In this document: one piece after another, positions 35,734-45,426 of the stretch | How the letters are laid out: each line of letters begins with the position of its first letter | Numbering within the stretch: position 1 is the first letter of the stretch | Source of the DNA: AP-15 sp963787425 | Lineage (GTDB): Bacteria; Pseudomonadota; Alphaproteobacteria; ATCC43930; CGMCC-115725 | Assembly (NCBI GenBank): GCA_963787425.1 | Contig: CAWBCV010000011.1 | Location: 1 to 64,000 of the forward strand | Direction of reading: 5' to 3' | Length of the DNA stretch: 64,000 nucleotides | Program-made: the position numbers and the translations under genes | The notes under the pieces: model-generated | Seen by the model: the letters and a program-made list of their open reading frames with translations, nothing else | Told to the model about the DNA's origin: nothing | The model's database searches: none

Positions 35734-38700
35734 CGGCTCCGAGGGCGGCGGATCGAGGTTTTCGGTCAAGGTTTCGGCCCCTGGCGCGCCGTCGTCCGCG
35801 CTTGCGCTTCTTCGTTCGTGGCAATTGCCGGGCCGCCGCGAGGTCTTCCTCCCGCCACACACTCGCTCTTTCTGGCCCGGGCGCCAAAGCCGTGGGCACG
35901 CGCAGTTCGACGCCGCGAGCTTCCTCGAAGCAGCCCAGGATGATGTTGGACAGGCGCGCCGCCTGGGCAGCCCAGCTGTTGGCGCGAACCCAGCTTCGCT
36001 GCCGCTGCAGGATTTCGGCCCTGCGGCCGGCGTCTCCGAGCACGGAGAGGATCCCCTCGGTGATCGCTGTAGCGTCGGTCCCGGGGAGCTGTTGGGCGAC
36101 CTCCGAGAGATCTGCAAAGACGGGCAGAGGCGTCGTCAGCACCGGGCGGCCTGCGGCAAGTCCGAGGCGCACCGCGCCGCTTGCCAACTCCTCCGATCGC
36201 TGATAGGGGAAGACGATGACGTCGCACGCATTCAGAAGAAACAGCATCTCCTCGACATCAAGGAACTCGTTTACCAGACGCACCTGGCCTTCGATCTCGA
36301 GCAGGCGAAGCAGTGCCAGACAGCGCTCGCGTTCATCCTGCAATTCCGCGGCCGGGTAGGCGGCGTTGAGCATCAACAAATACGCCGCTGGGTAGGCCCT
36401 CAATATCAGTGCAAAGCTGTAAATCAGCTCCGTCAGCCCCTTGTCGGGAAGCAGGAACCCGAACGTGCCGATGACCGGTCTGAAAGCCGATAAGCCGAGC
36501 AGGCTGCGAACGGCATCTGCGTTTGGTGCCGCTCGATCGATCACGCCGTGAGCCAGCAACACGACGTTTGCGCTGACCCCGCATTCACGCAGCCGATTGA
36601 CGTCTTCGAGGCTGTGCACAAAGACCCGTGTGCATCTTCGCAACGCCTCCGTCATCTGGCGATGAGCAACCAAATCCTTCGTGCGATGAAAGGTTACAAA
36701 CGTATTGATACCGGTCTCGGACAGCGCTAACAGTGTATCCGCAAAATCGTCGATGTCGAAAAAGCTGAAATTATGTTGGAAGAACGCGGCATCGAACCCA
36801 TTTGTCATGAGATGGTCTCTGACGCGCGCGAGGCCACCGTCGGATTTGCTCCACAGCCGTAATATGTTGTCGGGGTCCGGCTGGATCGCTTTCTGATTGT
36901 CGGCGAGGATCGTGATCTCGAAAGCGTTCTTGTCAAAGAATTCGAGCAAATGTTCGGAGTAGGCGGCGATCCCACACCGCGCATTGTAGGTCGAAACCCA
37001 GCCGAGGCGAAGCTGTCTTTGCATTACCGGCCTGTTGCCGAGATAGTTGACAAATTCGTCTACTCTGGCGGCGACATCGCGCCATCGTAGCCGCAACGCG
37101 TCTCGTTGCCCTCGCGCGGATCGACAAGCGGTTGCGGCATCCGGCGGACGACCGGCTCGGTATACGGTTTTCATCGCCACGACGAGCTGGTCGATAGACG
37201 GACGCGCCCAAATGGAATCCGCTACCTTCAAATGGTTGGTCGAGAATTCGTGAGTGCAATCGATCAGCCACGAATTTTCGTCGTTGCAGAAATCCAAATG
37301 TCCGCTGTGGCGCGTGACGATCACGGACAGGCCTCGGGCCATACCCTCCGCGGCGGGTAGATTGAACCCCTCCCCTCGGCTCGGAAGGACGATGGCATCG
37401 CTGACGTGGTAGAGGAAGTCCATCTCGCGCTGGTCGAGCTCCACGGAGATAATCTGGATCGCCGGGGAATATTTTGCCGCGCCGGTCAGGCGCTCGACCC
37501 AGGCATCGATCGCATTGTCAGGATTGTCGAACGTCTTGATCACGAGCAATACCGGGTCGCGGCTCGAAAAAGCGAGGCAATAGGAGGTTATAAGCTCCTC
37601 GATCCCTTTGCGCGCGAGGCCGGAAGAGATGTGCAGGAAAGTGAACGGGAGGGCGTGTGTGACCGGCACGCGCTTCGCCCGCTCGCCGATCACGCGCGGC
37701 AGGACACCCGAATGATCGACGCCGTGCCCGATGACGGCGATCGGCACTCGCACCCCGCTATTCCGGATCACGCCTTTGCTATATTCCGAAGGTACGAGAA
37801 CCCCGTCCAAGTGCAGGTTTATCAGGTCGGCAAGAGTATCGGGGATCGCGCTCTCTTCCCACGCCAAGTGAACGAACCGCATATCGCCGATCATCCCGTT
37901 CGGCCGTGGCGGATAGGTGTTGCGGATCGTGACGATACGCTCGGCGGTTACGGGGGCAGGTCCGACAAGCTTGCGAATTTCCAGGGGTAGCTTGGCTGCG
38001 GCGATCGCATCGACTGTATAAGCTTCGGTGCCGTCCGCAGGCTCGATATGGGATGCGCACCTTTCTCTCTCGCCGAGGACGAGTGCAAGGTTCCGGTTGA
38101 CCACGGCGAGGCTATACGACGTTTCGAAAGGCCCTTCTATAAGGTAATGGGTTCGCCTTGCGGGTCCCGGGTCGTCGTCAAATCGGGACGCGCGACCGGA
38201 CCCCTCGGTGTCGTCCTCGTACGCGCCCGCCCCGATTAACCAGTCCCGCAACTCGTCCTCGATCCGGCGCCGGCTAAGCCGCGAGAGGCGACGGCGCTGA
38301 GAACGGATGACCTCCGCTCTGAACCAGCGGTCTTCGTGCAGCCGGAGCAACGCCTCGAGAATGCTTGCCGGATTTTTCTCGAAGAGGGGTATCCCGGCCT
38401 CCCCCAGCGTGTCCGGGACCGCCGAGGATGCATAGGCGACGACCGGGAGGTCGAACGCCATCGCTTCGACGAGCGGCACGCCGAAGCCCTCGTGCTCGCT
38501 CAACGAAACATAGGCGCTGGCGGCTCTGTACCAGCCGAAAAGCTCCTCATCTGTCACTCGCCCGATAATGTTGATGTGCCGATCAAGTCCGGATCTTCGG
38601 GCCAATTCGTCGAGCCGCACTTTATAGGGATCCGCCTCGTCGAAATGACCGACCAGAATGAGTTCCAGCGGAATGCGCCCGATCGACCGGACGTGATCGA

Positions 38701-39883
38701 CGAAGTCGATCAGTTCGTGCTGGCATTTGTGCGGCACAAGCCGACCGACGAATAGGAGCCGAAACACAGCCGCCTCGTCGTAATAAGGCGTCTTCGAATG
38801 CGGCGCATCTCTGATCGCGGCGAAATCTTTGAGCAGCGGGATGACCGTGACCTTGTCGAAGCCTCGGCGGCTCAGCTGCCGCGCATTGAATGACGACACG
38901 GCGATTGCCAATTCGACGATGTCGCGAAACAGAGAAAGCTGCGCATACCCTTTGATCGCATAGGAGTGAAACGGGTCATCTTCTGCGAAGAATTGAGGCG
39001 GCGTAATATTGTGATAGACGAGGACCTTGCGGCAGCGCAGGTCGGCGATCCGCGGGAACGCATCATGGCCCATCGAATGGTGGACGAGGAGGAGATCCTT
39101 TTCGGCGATCTCTAAATCCTCCAATCGCCTAACGCGCCCGGCCAGCGCCGGATCCATGTGTTCGACGAAAATATCGGATTCGAAGCCGAAGCTCCTTACC
39201 ATCGACTGCACAAAAAGCATGCAGTTGGTGATCGCATCCGCAGCCGACGAGCCGGAATGAAACTGATGTACATTAATCGACAGGCGCGGCGCAGCAGCAG
39301 GCGGCGAACGTGAAGTGGTGGACGGCCCGCTTGCCATCAGCACGCCGGCTGTGCCTTCTAAGCGCAACGCATAGACCCGAACCGGCCGAGCGATGTTCTT
39401 GACGCTCTGCTCCCCAATATCCTCGAAGGCGTAAGGCAGCCGATCGCCGATATGGTCGCGGACGGTGCGCGAGACGCAGATGCCGCCCGGCGCGGCCAAC
39501 CCCTCCAACCGTGCCGCGATGTTGACGCCGTCGCCGTAAATGTCGCCGCCGTCGGCGATCACGTCGCCGAGATTGACCCCGATGCGAAAGCGCAGGCGCC
39601 GCTCCTCGGCGAGGTCCAGATCGCGGTCGGCCATCGCGCGCTGAATTTCGCCGGCGCAGCGCACCGCGTCGACCACGCTGGCAAACTCCGCCAGCACGCC
39701 GTCGCCGGTGGTCTTGACGATGCGGCCGTGACGCTCGCGGATCTTCGGATCCAGCAGTTCGACGAGATGCGCCTTGAAGCGCTCGTGCGTGCCCTCCTCG
39801 TCGGCACCCATCAGGCGCGAATAGCCCACCACATCGGCGGCGAGGATCGCGGCGAGACGACGGGTGGTGGTCGCGGTGGCCAT
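35369..39883 (-). CDS. Class III nucleotidyl cyclase fused to three glycosyltransferase regions
   Basis: A 1504-codon uninterrupted ORF. Residues 1-175 form a class III cyclase domain: metal Asp17 in AAILAADVVGYSRLMGADEE, Lys57 and Asp61 in VKTTGDGVLAEF, and Asn121/Arg125 in IYGDGVNIAARLEGLAAP, so catalytic positions are kept. Residues 200-570 form the first GT-B glycosyltransferase (VFRLLFVGRLVPHKCQHELI, SLSEHEGFGVPLVEAMAFDL). Residues 585-950 form the second (FLHISSGLARKGIEELITSY, LPSRGEGFNLPAAEGMARGL). Residues 965-1345 form the third (LRLGWVSTYNARCGIAAYSE, SEELASGAVRLGLAAGRPVL), which has lost the usual acidic EX7E pattern. Residues after about 1370 are Arg/Lys-rich and overlap the TPR gene in another frame, so the true end is probably near 35750. 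No ribosome site precedes ATG 39883. Confidence 0.8.
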   Translation of the reverse strand: MATATTTRRLAAILAADVVGYSRLMGADEEGTHERFKAHLVELLDPKIRERHGRIVKTTGDGVLAEFASVVDAVRCAGEIQRAMADRDLDLAEERRLRFRIGVNLGDVIADGGDIYGDGVNIAARLEGLAAPGGICVSRTVRDHIGDRLPYAFEDIGEQSVKNIARPVRVYALRLEGTAGVLMASGPSTTSRSPPAAAPRLSINVHQFHSGSSAADAITNCMLFVQSMVRSFGFESDIFVEHMDPALAGRVRRLEDLEIAEKDLLLVHHSMGHDAFPRIADLRCRKVLVYHNITPPQFFAEDDPFHSYAIKGYAQLSLFRDIVELAIAVSSFNARQLSRRGFDKVTVIPLLKDFAAIRDAPHSKTPYYDEAAVFRLLFVGRLVPHKCQHELIDFVDHVRSIGRIPLELILVGHFDEADPYKVRLDELARRSGLDRHINIIGRVTDEELFGWYRAASAYVSLSEHEGFGVPLVEAMAFDLPVVAYASSAVPDTLGEAGIPLFEKNPASILEALLRLHEDRWFRAEVIRSQRRRLSRLSRRRIEDELRDWLIGAGAYEDDTEGSGRASRFDDDPGPARRTHYLIEGPFETSYSLAVVNRNLALVLGERERCASHIEPADGTEAYTVDAIAAAKLPLEIRKLVGPAPVTAERIVTIRNTYPPRPNGMIGDMRFVHLAWEESAIPDTLADLINLHLDGVLVPSEYSKGVIRNSGVRVPIAVIGHGVDHSGVLPRVIGERAKRVPVTHALPFTFLHISSGLARKGIEELITSYCLAFSSRDPVLLVIKTFDNPDNAIDAWVERLTGAAKYSPAIQIISVELDQREMDFLYHVSDAIVLPSRGEGFNLPAAEGMARGLSVIVTRHSGHLDFCNDENSWLIDCTHEFSTNHLKVADSIWARPSIDQLVVAMKTVYRAGRPPDAATACRSARGQRDALRLRWRDVAARVDEFVNYLGNRPVMQRQLRLGWVSTYNARCGIAAYSEHLLEFFDKNAFEITILADNQKAIQPDPDNILRLWSKSDGGLARVRDHLMTNGFDAAFFQHNFSFFDIDDFADTLLALSETGINTFVTFHRTKDLVAHRQMTEALRRCTRVFVHSLEDVNRLRECGVSANVVLLAHGVIDRAAPNADAVRSLLGLSAFRPVIGTFGFLLPDKGLTELIYSFALILRAYPAAYLLMLNAAYPAAELQDERERCLALLRLLEIEGQVRLVNEFLDVEEMLFLLNACDVIVFPYQRSEELASGAVRLGLAAGRPVLTTPLPVFADLSEVAQQLPGTDATAITEGILSVLGDAGRRAEILQRQRSWVRANSWAAQAARLSNIILGCFEEARGVELRVPTALAPGPERASVWREEDLAAARQLPRTKKRKRGRRRARGRNLDRKPRSAALGADEKKTRSASGICGTPAARRSRVGGKTTHFARGPSARCTGLGDGCPILSKGARSEAGQPADMGSIRPRLEGIRKPLRGRGRLPEIARTRWRCRGHTSATRSCAQDPGAENRSQRRLSPCARS

Positions 39884-40320
39884 TGCTCGGGTGGCGATAA
39901 ATTCCGCGCCGAATTTAACCTACTTCGAGCGGGAAAGCGCCCCATTTCGTGCGACCGGACGTTCGGGTTTCGGCCCACCGACGGCTCGGGGACCGATAGT
40001 CTTGTTGCTATGATGCCGATCGTAAAATTGCCCTTTTCATATCGCATACTCCGGACCGATCGCAGCGCCGGACGCGTTGCCGTTGGAGCTAAGAGAAAGG
40101 CCGATGTTTGAGGGGCCAGCACAACCTTTAGGCGAGCTCTTGCTGCAGATTTGCTGCAGATGCAGCAGCGAGCTGTCGGCGGTGCAATTCTTGATTGCGG
40201 TCGGGGGCAGCCACGGGCCCTGTCTCGGTGGCGTCGTCCAGCTTCTATGCCGAAAATTTCCGTTCTGATTGAGCAGCGACGGTTCGAAGATGTCGCGCTC
40301 AGGCGTGGGGAGGAACGAAC
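39884..40320. other. Intergenic region between divergent genes
   Basis: Divergent upstream region of the cyclase-GT ORF (left) and the solute-binding protein (right), so promoters for both should lie here; I cannot place them with confidence. A GGGGAGG ribosome site ends the region at about 40313. A tract with CTGCAGATTTGCTGCAGAT lies at 40143-40165. Confidence 0.4.
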
Positions 40321-41917
40321 ATGCGGCGAAATCTGTGCAGTTTTGCAGCGGCGGCGGTGCTGCTTGCCCTAACGGGTCCGCAGGCGACCTGGGCGCAGAA
40401 GCCGGGCGGCATCCTCAGAATGCCGCATCTCGACAGCCCCGCCAGCATGTCGATCCACGAGGAAATCGACGATATCGACGCTCGGGCCGATGATGGGGGT
40501 ATTCAACAACCTCGTCATGTTCGATCAGCATGTAAAGCAGAACAGCCCTCAATCGATCTTGCCTGACCTGGCCTCGAGCTGGTCGTGGAACGAGGAGGGG
40601 ACCGCACTGACCTTCACGTTGCGTGAGGGCGTCAAGTGGCATGACGGCATGCCGTTCACCGCCCGCGACGTCCAGTGCACCTGGAACCTGCTCGCCGGCA
40701 AGGCGAACGAGAAGCTCAGGGTCGATCCACGCAAATCCTGGTACCGCAATCTCGACGAGGTCACGGTCGACGGCGATTACCAGGTCACCTTTTATTTGAA
40801 GCGGCCCCAGCGCGCCTTTATCGTATTGCTGGCATCCGGCTGGTCGCCTGTCTATCCCTGCCACGTCCCGCCGCGCGACATGCGCACGCATCCGATCGGC
40901 ACCGGTCCCTTCAAATTTGTCGAATTCAAGCCGAACGAAGTGATCAGGGTCGCCAAGAACGCCGATTACTGGAAGCCCGGCCGGCCTTATCTCGACGGCA
41001 TCGAGTATACGATCATCAAGAACCCCTCGACGGCGATCATGGCCTTCGCCGCCGGCAATTTCGACCGTTACGCAGTGGGCATCCTGTCGATCCCGCTGAT
41101 GAAGCAGATCCAGAACCAGGCCCCTGACGCAATCTGCGAAGTGGTGCCGTGGAACATCCCTCGCATGCTGCTCGTCAATCGGGCGGCTCCGCCCTTCGAC
41201 AACCCCGATCTGCGCCGCGCATTGGCGCTGACCCTCGACCGCCAGGCCTTTATCGACATTCTCGGCGACGGGCAGGGCTCGATCGGCGGAGCGATGATGC
41301 CGCCGCCGGCCGGGGCCTGGGGCATGCCGCCGGAGGTGCTGGCCACCCTGCCGACCTACGGTCCCGATGTCGCAAAAAACCGTGCGGAGGCCCGCGAAAT
41401 CATGAAAACGCTGGGTTACGGGCCCAACAAGCGGCTTGCCGTGGCGGTGACCACGCGGAATGTCGGGGCCTACCGAGATCCGACGGTGCTGCTGATCGAT
41501 CAGCTGAAGGAGATCTATATCGACGGCGTGCTCGATGCCGTCGACACGACGCAATGGTATCCCAAAGTCATGCGCAAGGACTATACGGTCGGAGTGACGG
41601 TCGGCGAGAATGGGCTCGACGATCCAGACCAGCAATTCTACGAGAATTACGCGTGCGGTTCCGAGCGGAACTACACCGGATACTGCAATGCCGATACCGA
41701 CAAGCTAGTCGACCGGCAATCGATGGAGCCCGACCCCGGCAAGCGCAAGCAAATCGTCTGGGAGATCGAGAAGCGCCTGGCGGAGGACGGCGCCCGCCCG
41801 ATCATCTTCTACCCAGTCTCGGGAGCATGCTGGCAACCCCAGTTCAGGGGGCACCAGATGATGGTCAACGGCAATTACAACGGCTGGCGCCTCGAAGACG
41901 CCTGGCTCGACAAATAA
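40321..41917 (+). pseudogene. ABC-transporter peptide/solute-binding protein (SBP family 5), frameshifted
   Basis: Signal peptide at 1-26 (MRRNLCSFAAAAVLLALTGP, QATWAQ). After SPASMSIHEE an extra base in GAGGAAATC near 40464 diverts the frame. The correct one runs from about 40470 as STISTLGPMMGVFNNLVMFD, then LTFTLREGVKWHDGMPFTAR, THPIGTGPFKFVEFKPNEVI and NPDLRRALALTLDRQAFIDI, all hallmarks of the DppA/OppA-type family. Reassembled length is about 531 residues. Only one defect, in a short A-run, so it may be a sequence error. No permease or ATPase gene follows; a nucleoside transporter does. Confidence 0.75.
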
Positions 41918-41928
41918 ACGGTACCCGC

Positions 41929-41975
41929 ACCCCCTCCCATTCCCTCCCCGGCAGCTCGGGAGGGTTAGGGTGGGG
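41929..41975. repeat. GC-rich inverted repeat between transporter genes
   Basis: CACCCCCTCCCATTCCCTCC and, after a short loop, GGGAGGGTTAGGGTGGGG can pair imperfectly. This is a dispersed intergenic hairpin type; it may also limit read-through from the solute-binding gene. Confidence 0.5.
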
Positions 41976-42021
41976 CTCGGTGGGTGAGGGTGCCCTTACG
42001 AGGCAAGCAAAAGTCTTAGCG

Positions 42022-43263
42022 ATGCGCGGTGTGCTCGGCATTATCGTTCTGCTCCTTCTGGCCTGGTCCCTGGGGGAGCGGCGGCGCGGCGATCGCGAGC
42101 GGCGGATTCCATGGCGTACCGTCATTGTCGGCCTTGGGCTGCAGGCCGCGCTCGCGGTATTGCTGCTGCGCCTTCCGCCGGCCTCGCATGTTCTGCTGCT
42201 GCTTAACCGCGCGGCGCTGGCATTGCAGGCGGCGACCGATCGGGGGACGGCGTTTGTCTTCGGTTATCTCGGCGGCGGCGCGTTGCCGTTCGTCGAGACA
42301 TCACAAGGCGCGAGCTTTATCCTCGCCTTCAAGGTGCTGCCGCTGGTGCTGACGATCAGCGCGCTGTCGGCACTGCTCTATTATTGGGGGATATTGCAAG
42401 TCGTCACCCGTGCTTTCGCTTGGGTGTTGCGGCGTAGCATGGGCATATCGGGCGCGCTCGCGCTCGGTGCGTCGGTCCACATCTATGTCGGCATGATCGA
42501 GGCGCCGCTGCTGATCCGGCCCTACCTCGCGCGCATGCAGCGCGGCGAGTTGTTCGCCGTCATGAGCTGCGGCATGGCGGGCGTCGCCGGAACGGTGATG
42601 GTCGTTTACGCCACAATGCTCGGCCCGATTATTCCGGACGCGCTCGGCAACATCCTGATTTGCTCGGTCATCAGCACACCGGCGGCGCTGGCGGTGGCCG
42701 CGCTGATGGTACCGTTCGTGCCCAGTGAGGACAGGGCGGAGATTACCGTCGGCGAGGAGCCGACCGGCGCCTTCGACGCGTTGGTCAAGGGCACGAGGGA
42801 CGGAGTAGCGCCGCTGGTCGGTATTGTCACCGTGCTGATTGTCACGGTGGCACTGGTCGCGCTAGTCAATATGGCGCTCGGGCAGTTGCCGGGCGGCATT
42901 ACACTCCAGGGGCTGTTCGCGCTCGCGTTTCGCCCGGTAATGTGGCTGATCGGCGTGCCCTGGGCCGAGAGCGCAGAGGCGGCGGCGCTGATGGGCACCA
43001 AGACCGTGCTGAACGAGTTCGTTGCCTATTTGGATCTCGCGAAATTGCCGGGCGAGGCGCTCGGCCCGCAAGCAAGGCTGATCGTAACTTACGCGCTCTG
43101 CGGCTTCGCGAATTTTGGCTCGCTCGGCATCCTGGTCGGCGGACTTGGCGCGATGGTGCCGGAGCGCCGCCGGGAGATCACCGAACTCGGCTTGCGGTCG
43201 ATCGTTGCCGGCACGATCGCGACCTGCATGAGCGGGGCAATCGCCGGGCTGCTGCACCAATAG
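42022..43263 (+). CDS. Concentrative nucleoside transporter (CNT/NupC family)
   Basis: A 413-residue inner-membrane protein that would couple nucleoside uptake to a cation gradient. N-terminal helices (GVLGIIVLLLLAWSLG) are followed by the core: VFGYLGGGALPFVETSQGAS, LPLVLTISALSALLYYWGIL, SVHIYVGMIEAPLLIRPYLA (the GxxExP-type helical hairpin), AVMSCGMAGVAGTVMVVYAT, MGTKTVLNEFVAYLDLAKL and YALCGFANFGSLGILVGGLG. Those match the CNT G-x-ExP, ETSQ and KTxxNEFVAY signatures. The frame is open for another 291 codons upstream through the solute-binding gene, which is spurious. ATG 42022 is the first Met at the natural N-terminus. Confidence 0.88.
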   Translation: MRGVLGIIVLLLLAWSLGERRRGDRERRIPWRTVIVGLGLQAALAVLLLRLPPASHVLLLLNRAALALQAATDRGTAFVFGYLGGGALPFVETSQGASFILAFKVLPLVLTISALSALLYYWGILQVVTRAFAWVLRRSMGISGALALGASVHIYVGMIEAPLLIRPYLARMQRGELFAVMSCGMAGVAGTVMVVYATMLGPIIPDALGNILICSVISTPAALAVAALMVPFVPSEDRAEITVGEEPTGAFDALVKGTRDGVAPLVGIVTVLIVTVALVALVNMALGQLPGGITLQGLFALAFRPVMWLIGVPWAESAEAAALMGTKTVLNEFVAYLDLAKLPGEALGPQARLIVTYALCGFANFGSLGILVGGLGAMVPERRREITELGLRSIVAGTIATCMSGAIAGLLHQ

Positions 43264-43289
43264 TAACAACATGGCGCTGCTGGCGAAAT

Positions 43290-43478
43290 CTATTCCGCAC
43301 TGACCCGATGCTCGGCGCAGGCGATCTCGTCGACGATGGTGTCGTTCACGCCTCTGCGGTACCCCATCCCGAACCCCACGATCCAACCTGCCGCCGCGGA
43401 GCCGAAGACGGCAAGGAAAATTCGTGCGACTTCAAGCGCCCAAACCATTGAGGCGTCCGCCGAGCGGAACCAGGTCAT
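43290..43478 (-). CDS. Small single-helix membrane protein
   Basis: 62 residues with one membrane helix (ALEVARIFLAVFGSAAAGWI, then VGFGMGYRRG). Its ATG overlaps the stop of the upstream small gene by 4 bases (ATGA). No family recognised. The coupling to a neighbour supports a real gene. Confidence 0.5.
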   Translation of the reverse strand: MTWFRSADASMVWALEVARIFLAVFGSAAAGWIVGFGMGYRRGVNDTIVDEIACAEHRVSAE

Positions 43479-43690
43479 CTATTGGGCACGCACGGACCCC
43501 ACCACCAATCGCCGCGCCAGTCGCGCCAGAGGGCCTGGTGCCAACCCATCCCGCAACCTTGGTCACCCAGCGCGAAGGACAGCGCGGCGCCGAGCGGGAG
43601 CCAGTTTTCCAGTTTAGGGTTCGGGGCCGCCTGTGCCGATACGGCAGCCAAAGTTGTCAAGGCAGCGAGGATTGGGGGGATCACGCGCAT
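43475..43690 (-). CDS. Small secreted protein, Trp-rich C-terminus
   Basis: 71 residues: signal peptide (MRVIPPILAALTTLAAVSAQ, then AAPNP) and a short mature part ending GCGMGWHQALWRDWRGDWWW then GPCVPN. The GCGxGWH start and GPC end recall small Gly/Cys/Trp-rich periplasmic proteins of alphaproteobacteria. The ATG at 43690 has GGAGG six bases before it. Confidence 0.55.
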   Translation of the reverse strand: MRVIPPILAALTTLAAVSAQAAPNPKLENWLPLGAALSFALGDQGCGMGWHQALWRDWRGDWWWGPCVPNR

Positions 43691-44090
43691 TGCAGCCTCC
43701 AAGGGGGAACGGGGGCAGTCTGCACGGAGAACAATTGACGCAACCTGAACAGGCTCAATGTAAATACTACGCCCGTAATGGGTCGCGGAGTTCGGCTCAC
43801 CCTGCTATCTATCGCGCCTCTATCAACCGGGGGTCAACTGTTCCACACGACAAATGGGCCCGAGGTGGTGCGAGACGGTCATCACGTCATTCGAGGGGAG
43901 AGCTATTCCGATATAAAACAGCTTACCGCGTTCGTGACGTCGCGCGGGACTGCCTAAGCTGCCCGGCGGCTGGATCCGGCGGCAGCCGCGTCGGCGAACG
44001 AAAAAGAAGAGCCCGGCCTAGCCGTTCAGAGTCCTAAACTGAACTGAAACTGCTCTTTACTAAATTGAATGCCCCGCGCCGGCAGATAGG
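43691..44090. other. Intergenic stretch, no gene recognised
   Basis: Nothing recognisable beyond scattered short open frames. It ends at a probable terminator hairpin for the tRNA. Confidence 0.4.
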
Positions 44091-44118
44091 AAACCCGGCC
44101 GGCGATGGCCGGGCTTTA
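44091..44118 (-). terminator. Probable tRNA-Thr terminator hairpin
   Basis: AAACCCGGCC-GGCGAT-GGCCGGGCTTT forms a strong hairpin about 95 bases downstream (minus strand) of the tRNA. On the minus strand only a short T-run follows the stem, so Rho-independent function is possible but not certain. Confidence 0.5.
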
Positions 44119-44122
44119 CTTA

Positions 44123-44158
44123 AGGGCCGCAATTATCGCCAGGGCCGCAATTATCGCC
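44123..44158. repeat. 18-bp tandem duplication
   Basis: AGGGCCGCAATTATCGCC occurs twice in direct succession (44123-44140 and 44141-44158), between the terminator hairpin and the tRNA. Confidence 0.9.
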
Positions 44159-44213
44159 GAGCGATGGCACCGAGGGCTGCCGCTACGGCCGCGCATGCCG
44201 CAATGTTAAGATA

Positions 44214-44288
<75 letters not shown>

Positions 44289-44342
44289 GCCTGGGGCATC
44301 GCAGATACACGACGCCCCTGAAATTGGCAAGGCGAGCGGGTT

Positions 44343-45315
44343 TTACGCGGCGAGGGAGATGCCGAGCGCGGCGATGTCCGGCTCGATGCGGGGGGTGAGG
44401 ACCCCGACCTTGCGCAGGTTGCGGACGAGGCCGGCGTGCAGGTCGCGACGAAAGTATTTGCGGAACGCAGTCTCGTCGCCGCCGGCGGCGCGTTCGCGCC
44501 GAAGGTGTTTGATCTCGTCGATGTCGGCCCGGTCGAACCCTATCTCCTCATAGGCGGCGAGTGGGAAAATGCCGCGCAAGGTGCGGTTCAATGCCCACAC
44601 CGCGAAGTCTTCCATCTCGCGCCGTTCCGCCGATGACGCCTCGGCGACGACCGCCGGCAGTGACAGCATGCCAAACCCCATATGGCGCGCTTCGTCCTGC
44701 AGGATGCGCCGGCATACCTGGCGCAGGATCGCATCTTTCGACGAACTCGGCGAGCATGCGGAAGAGCGACACGGCAAAGGTCTCCGCGACGAGCTGCAGG
44801 CCGATCGTCTTCAGATACCAGGCCGAGGTGCCGAGCAGCGTGTCGAAGATTTCCCTGACATTGCCGGCGAGCGGATAGGTCTCGCCGTCGAGACGCAACT
44901 TCACGTAGCGATGCAGCACCTCATTGTGCCGCGCCTCGTCGACGACTTGCGTCGCCTGAAACAATTTGGCGTCCTGGCCCACGACGTTCTCGACGAGCTG
45001 GCTGCACACCAACATAGCGCCGTGCTCGCCGGCCATCAGGGTCGAGATGCGCCAGCGGCTGACGCATCGGTTGAGCTCGACTCGCTGCGTCTCGGACAGC
45101 CGATCCCAAAATTTCGTCCCGTGAATGTCGACCAGATCGTCGGCGATCAGGCCGCCGTCGCCGTCAAGCGGCTGCTCCCAGTCGATATCGGTCGCAGCGT
45201 TCCACTGATCGATCTTGGCCTGCTCGTAGAGCCGCCGCATATCCGGCTGTTCGCTGTCGTAGACATGGTGGAAATAGGCAACGTTGCGGATGTCGATGTG
45301 GTGCCCACGCTCCAT
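44343..45315 (-). pseudogene. Ferritin-like di-iron protein, frameshifted
   Basis: N-terminal part: DQWNAATDIDWEQPLDGDGG, LMAGEHGAMLVCSQLVENVV (Glu and His) and VVDEARHNEVLHRYV (ExxH). It ends off-frame after FRMLAEFVE near 44745. The other frame goes on with SKDAILRQVCRRILQDEARH (second ExxH) and ALNRTLRGIFPLAAYEEIGF. Together they give the four-helix di-iron bundle of ferritin-like/AurF-type oxygenases, about 320 residues. One indel is present, so it may be a sequence error. GGGAGG lies six bases before ATG 45315. Confidence 0.7.
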
Positions 45316-45426
45316 GCCGTACCTCCCGAGCCGATCGAATGAATCATAGTGCATCCGCCCGCACTTGCAACAGCCGGCGCGAGCGTGTTGCTTCACGTCG
45401 CACTCCTGGTCCCTTCCTGGGTAGGG

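Noticed and set aside
41149..42021. N-terminal 291-codon extension of the nucleoside transporter frame
   Set aside because: It overlaps the solute-binding gene in another frame and shows no membrane or domain pattern. The transporter starts at 42022.
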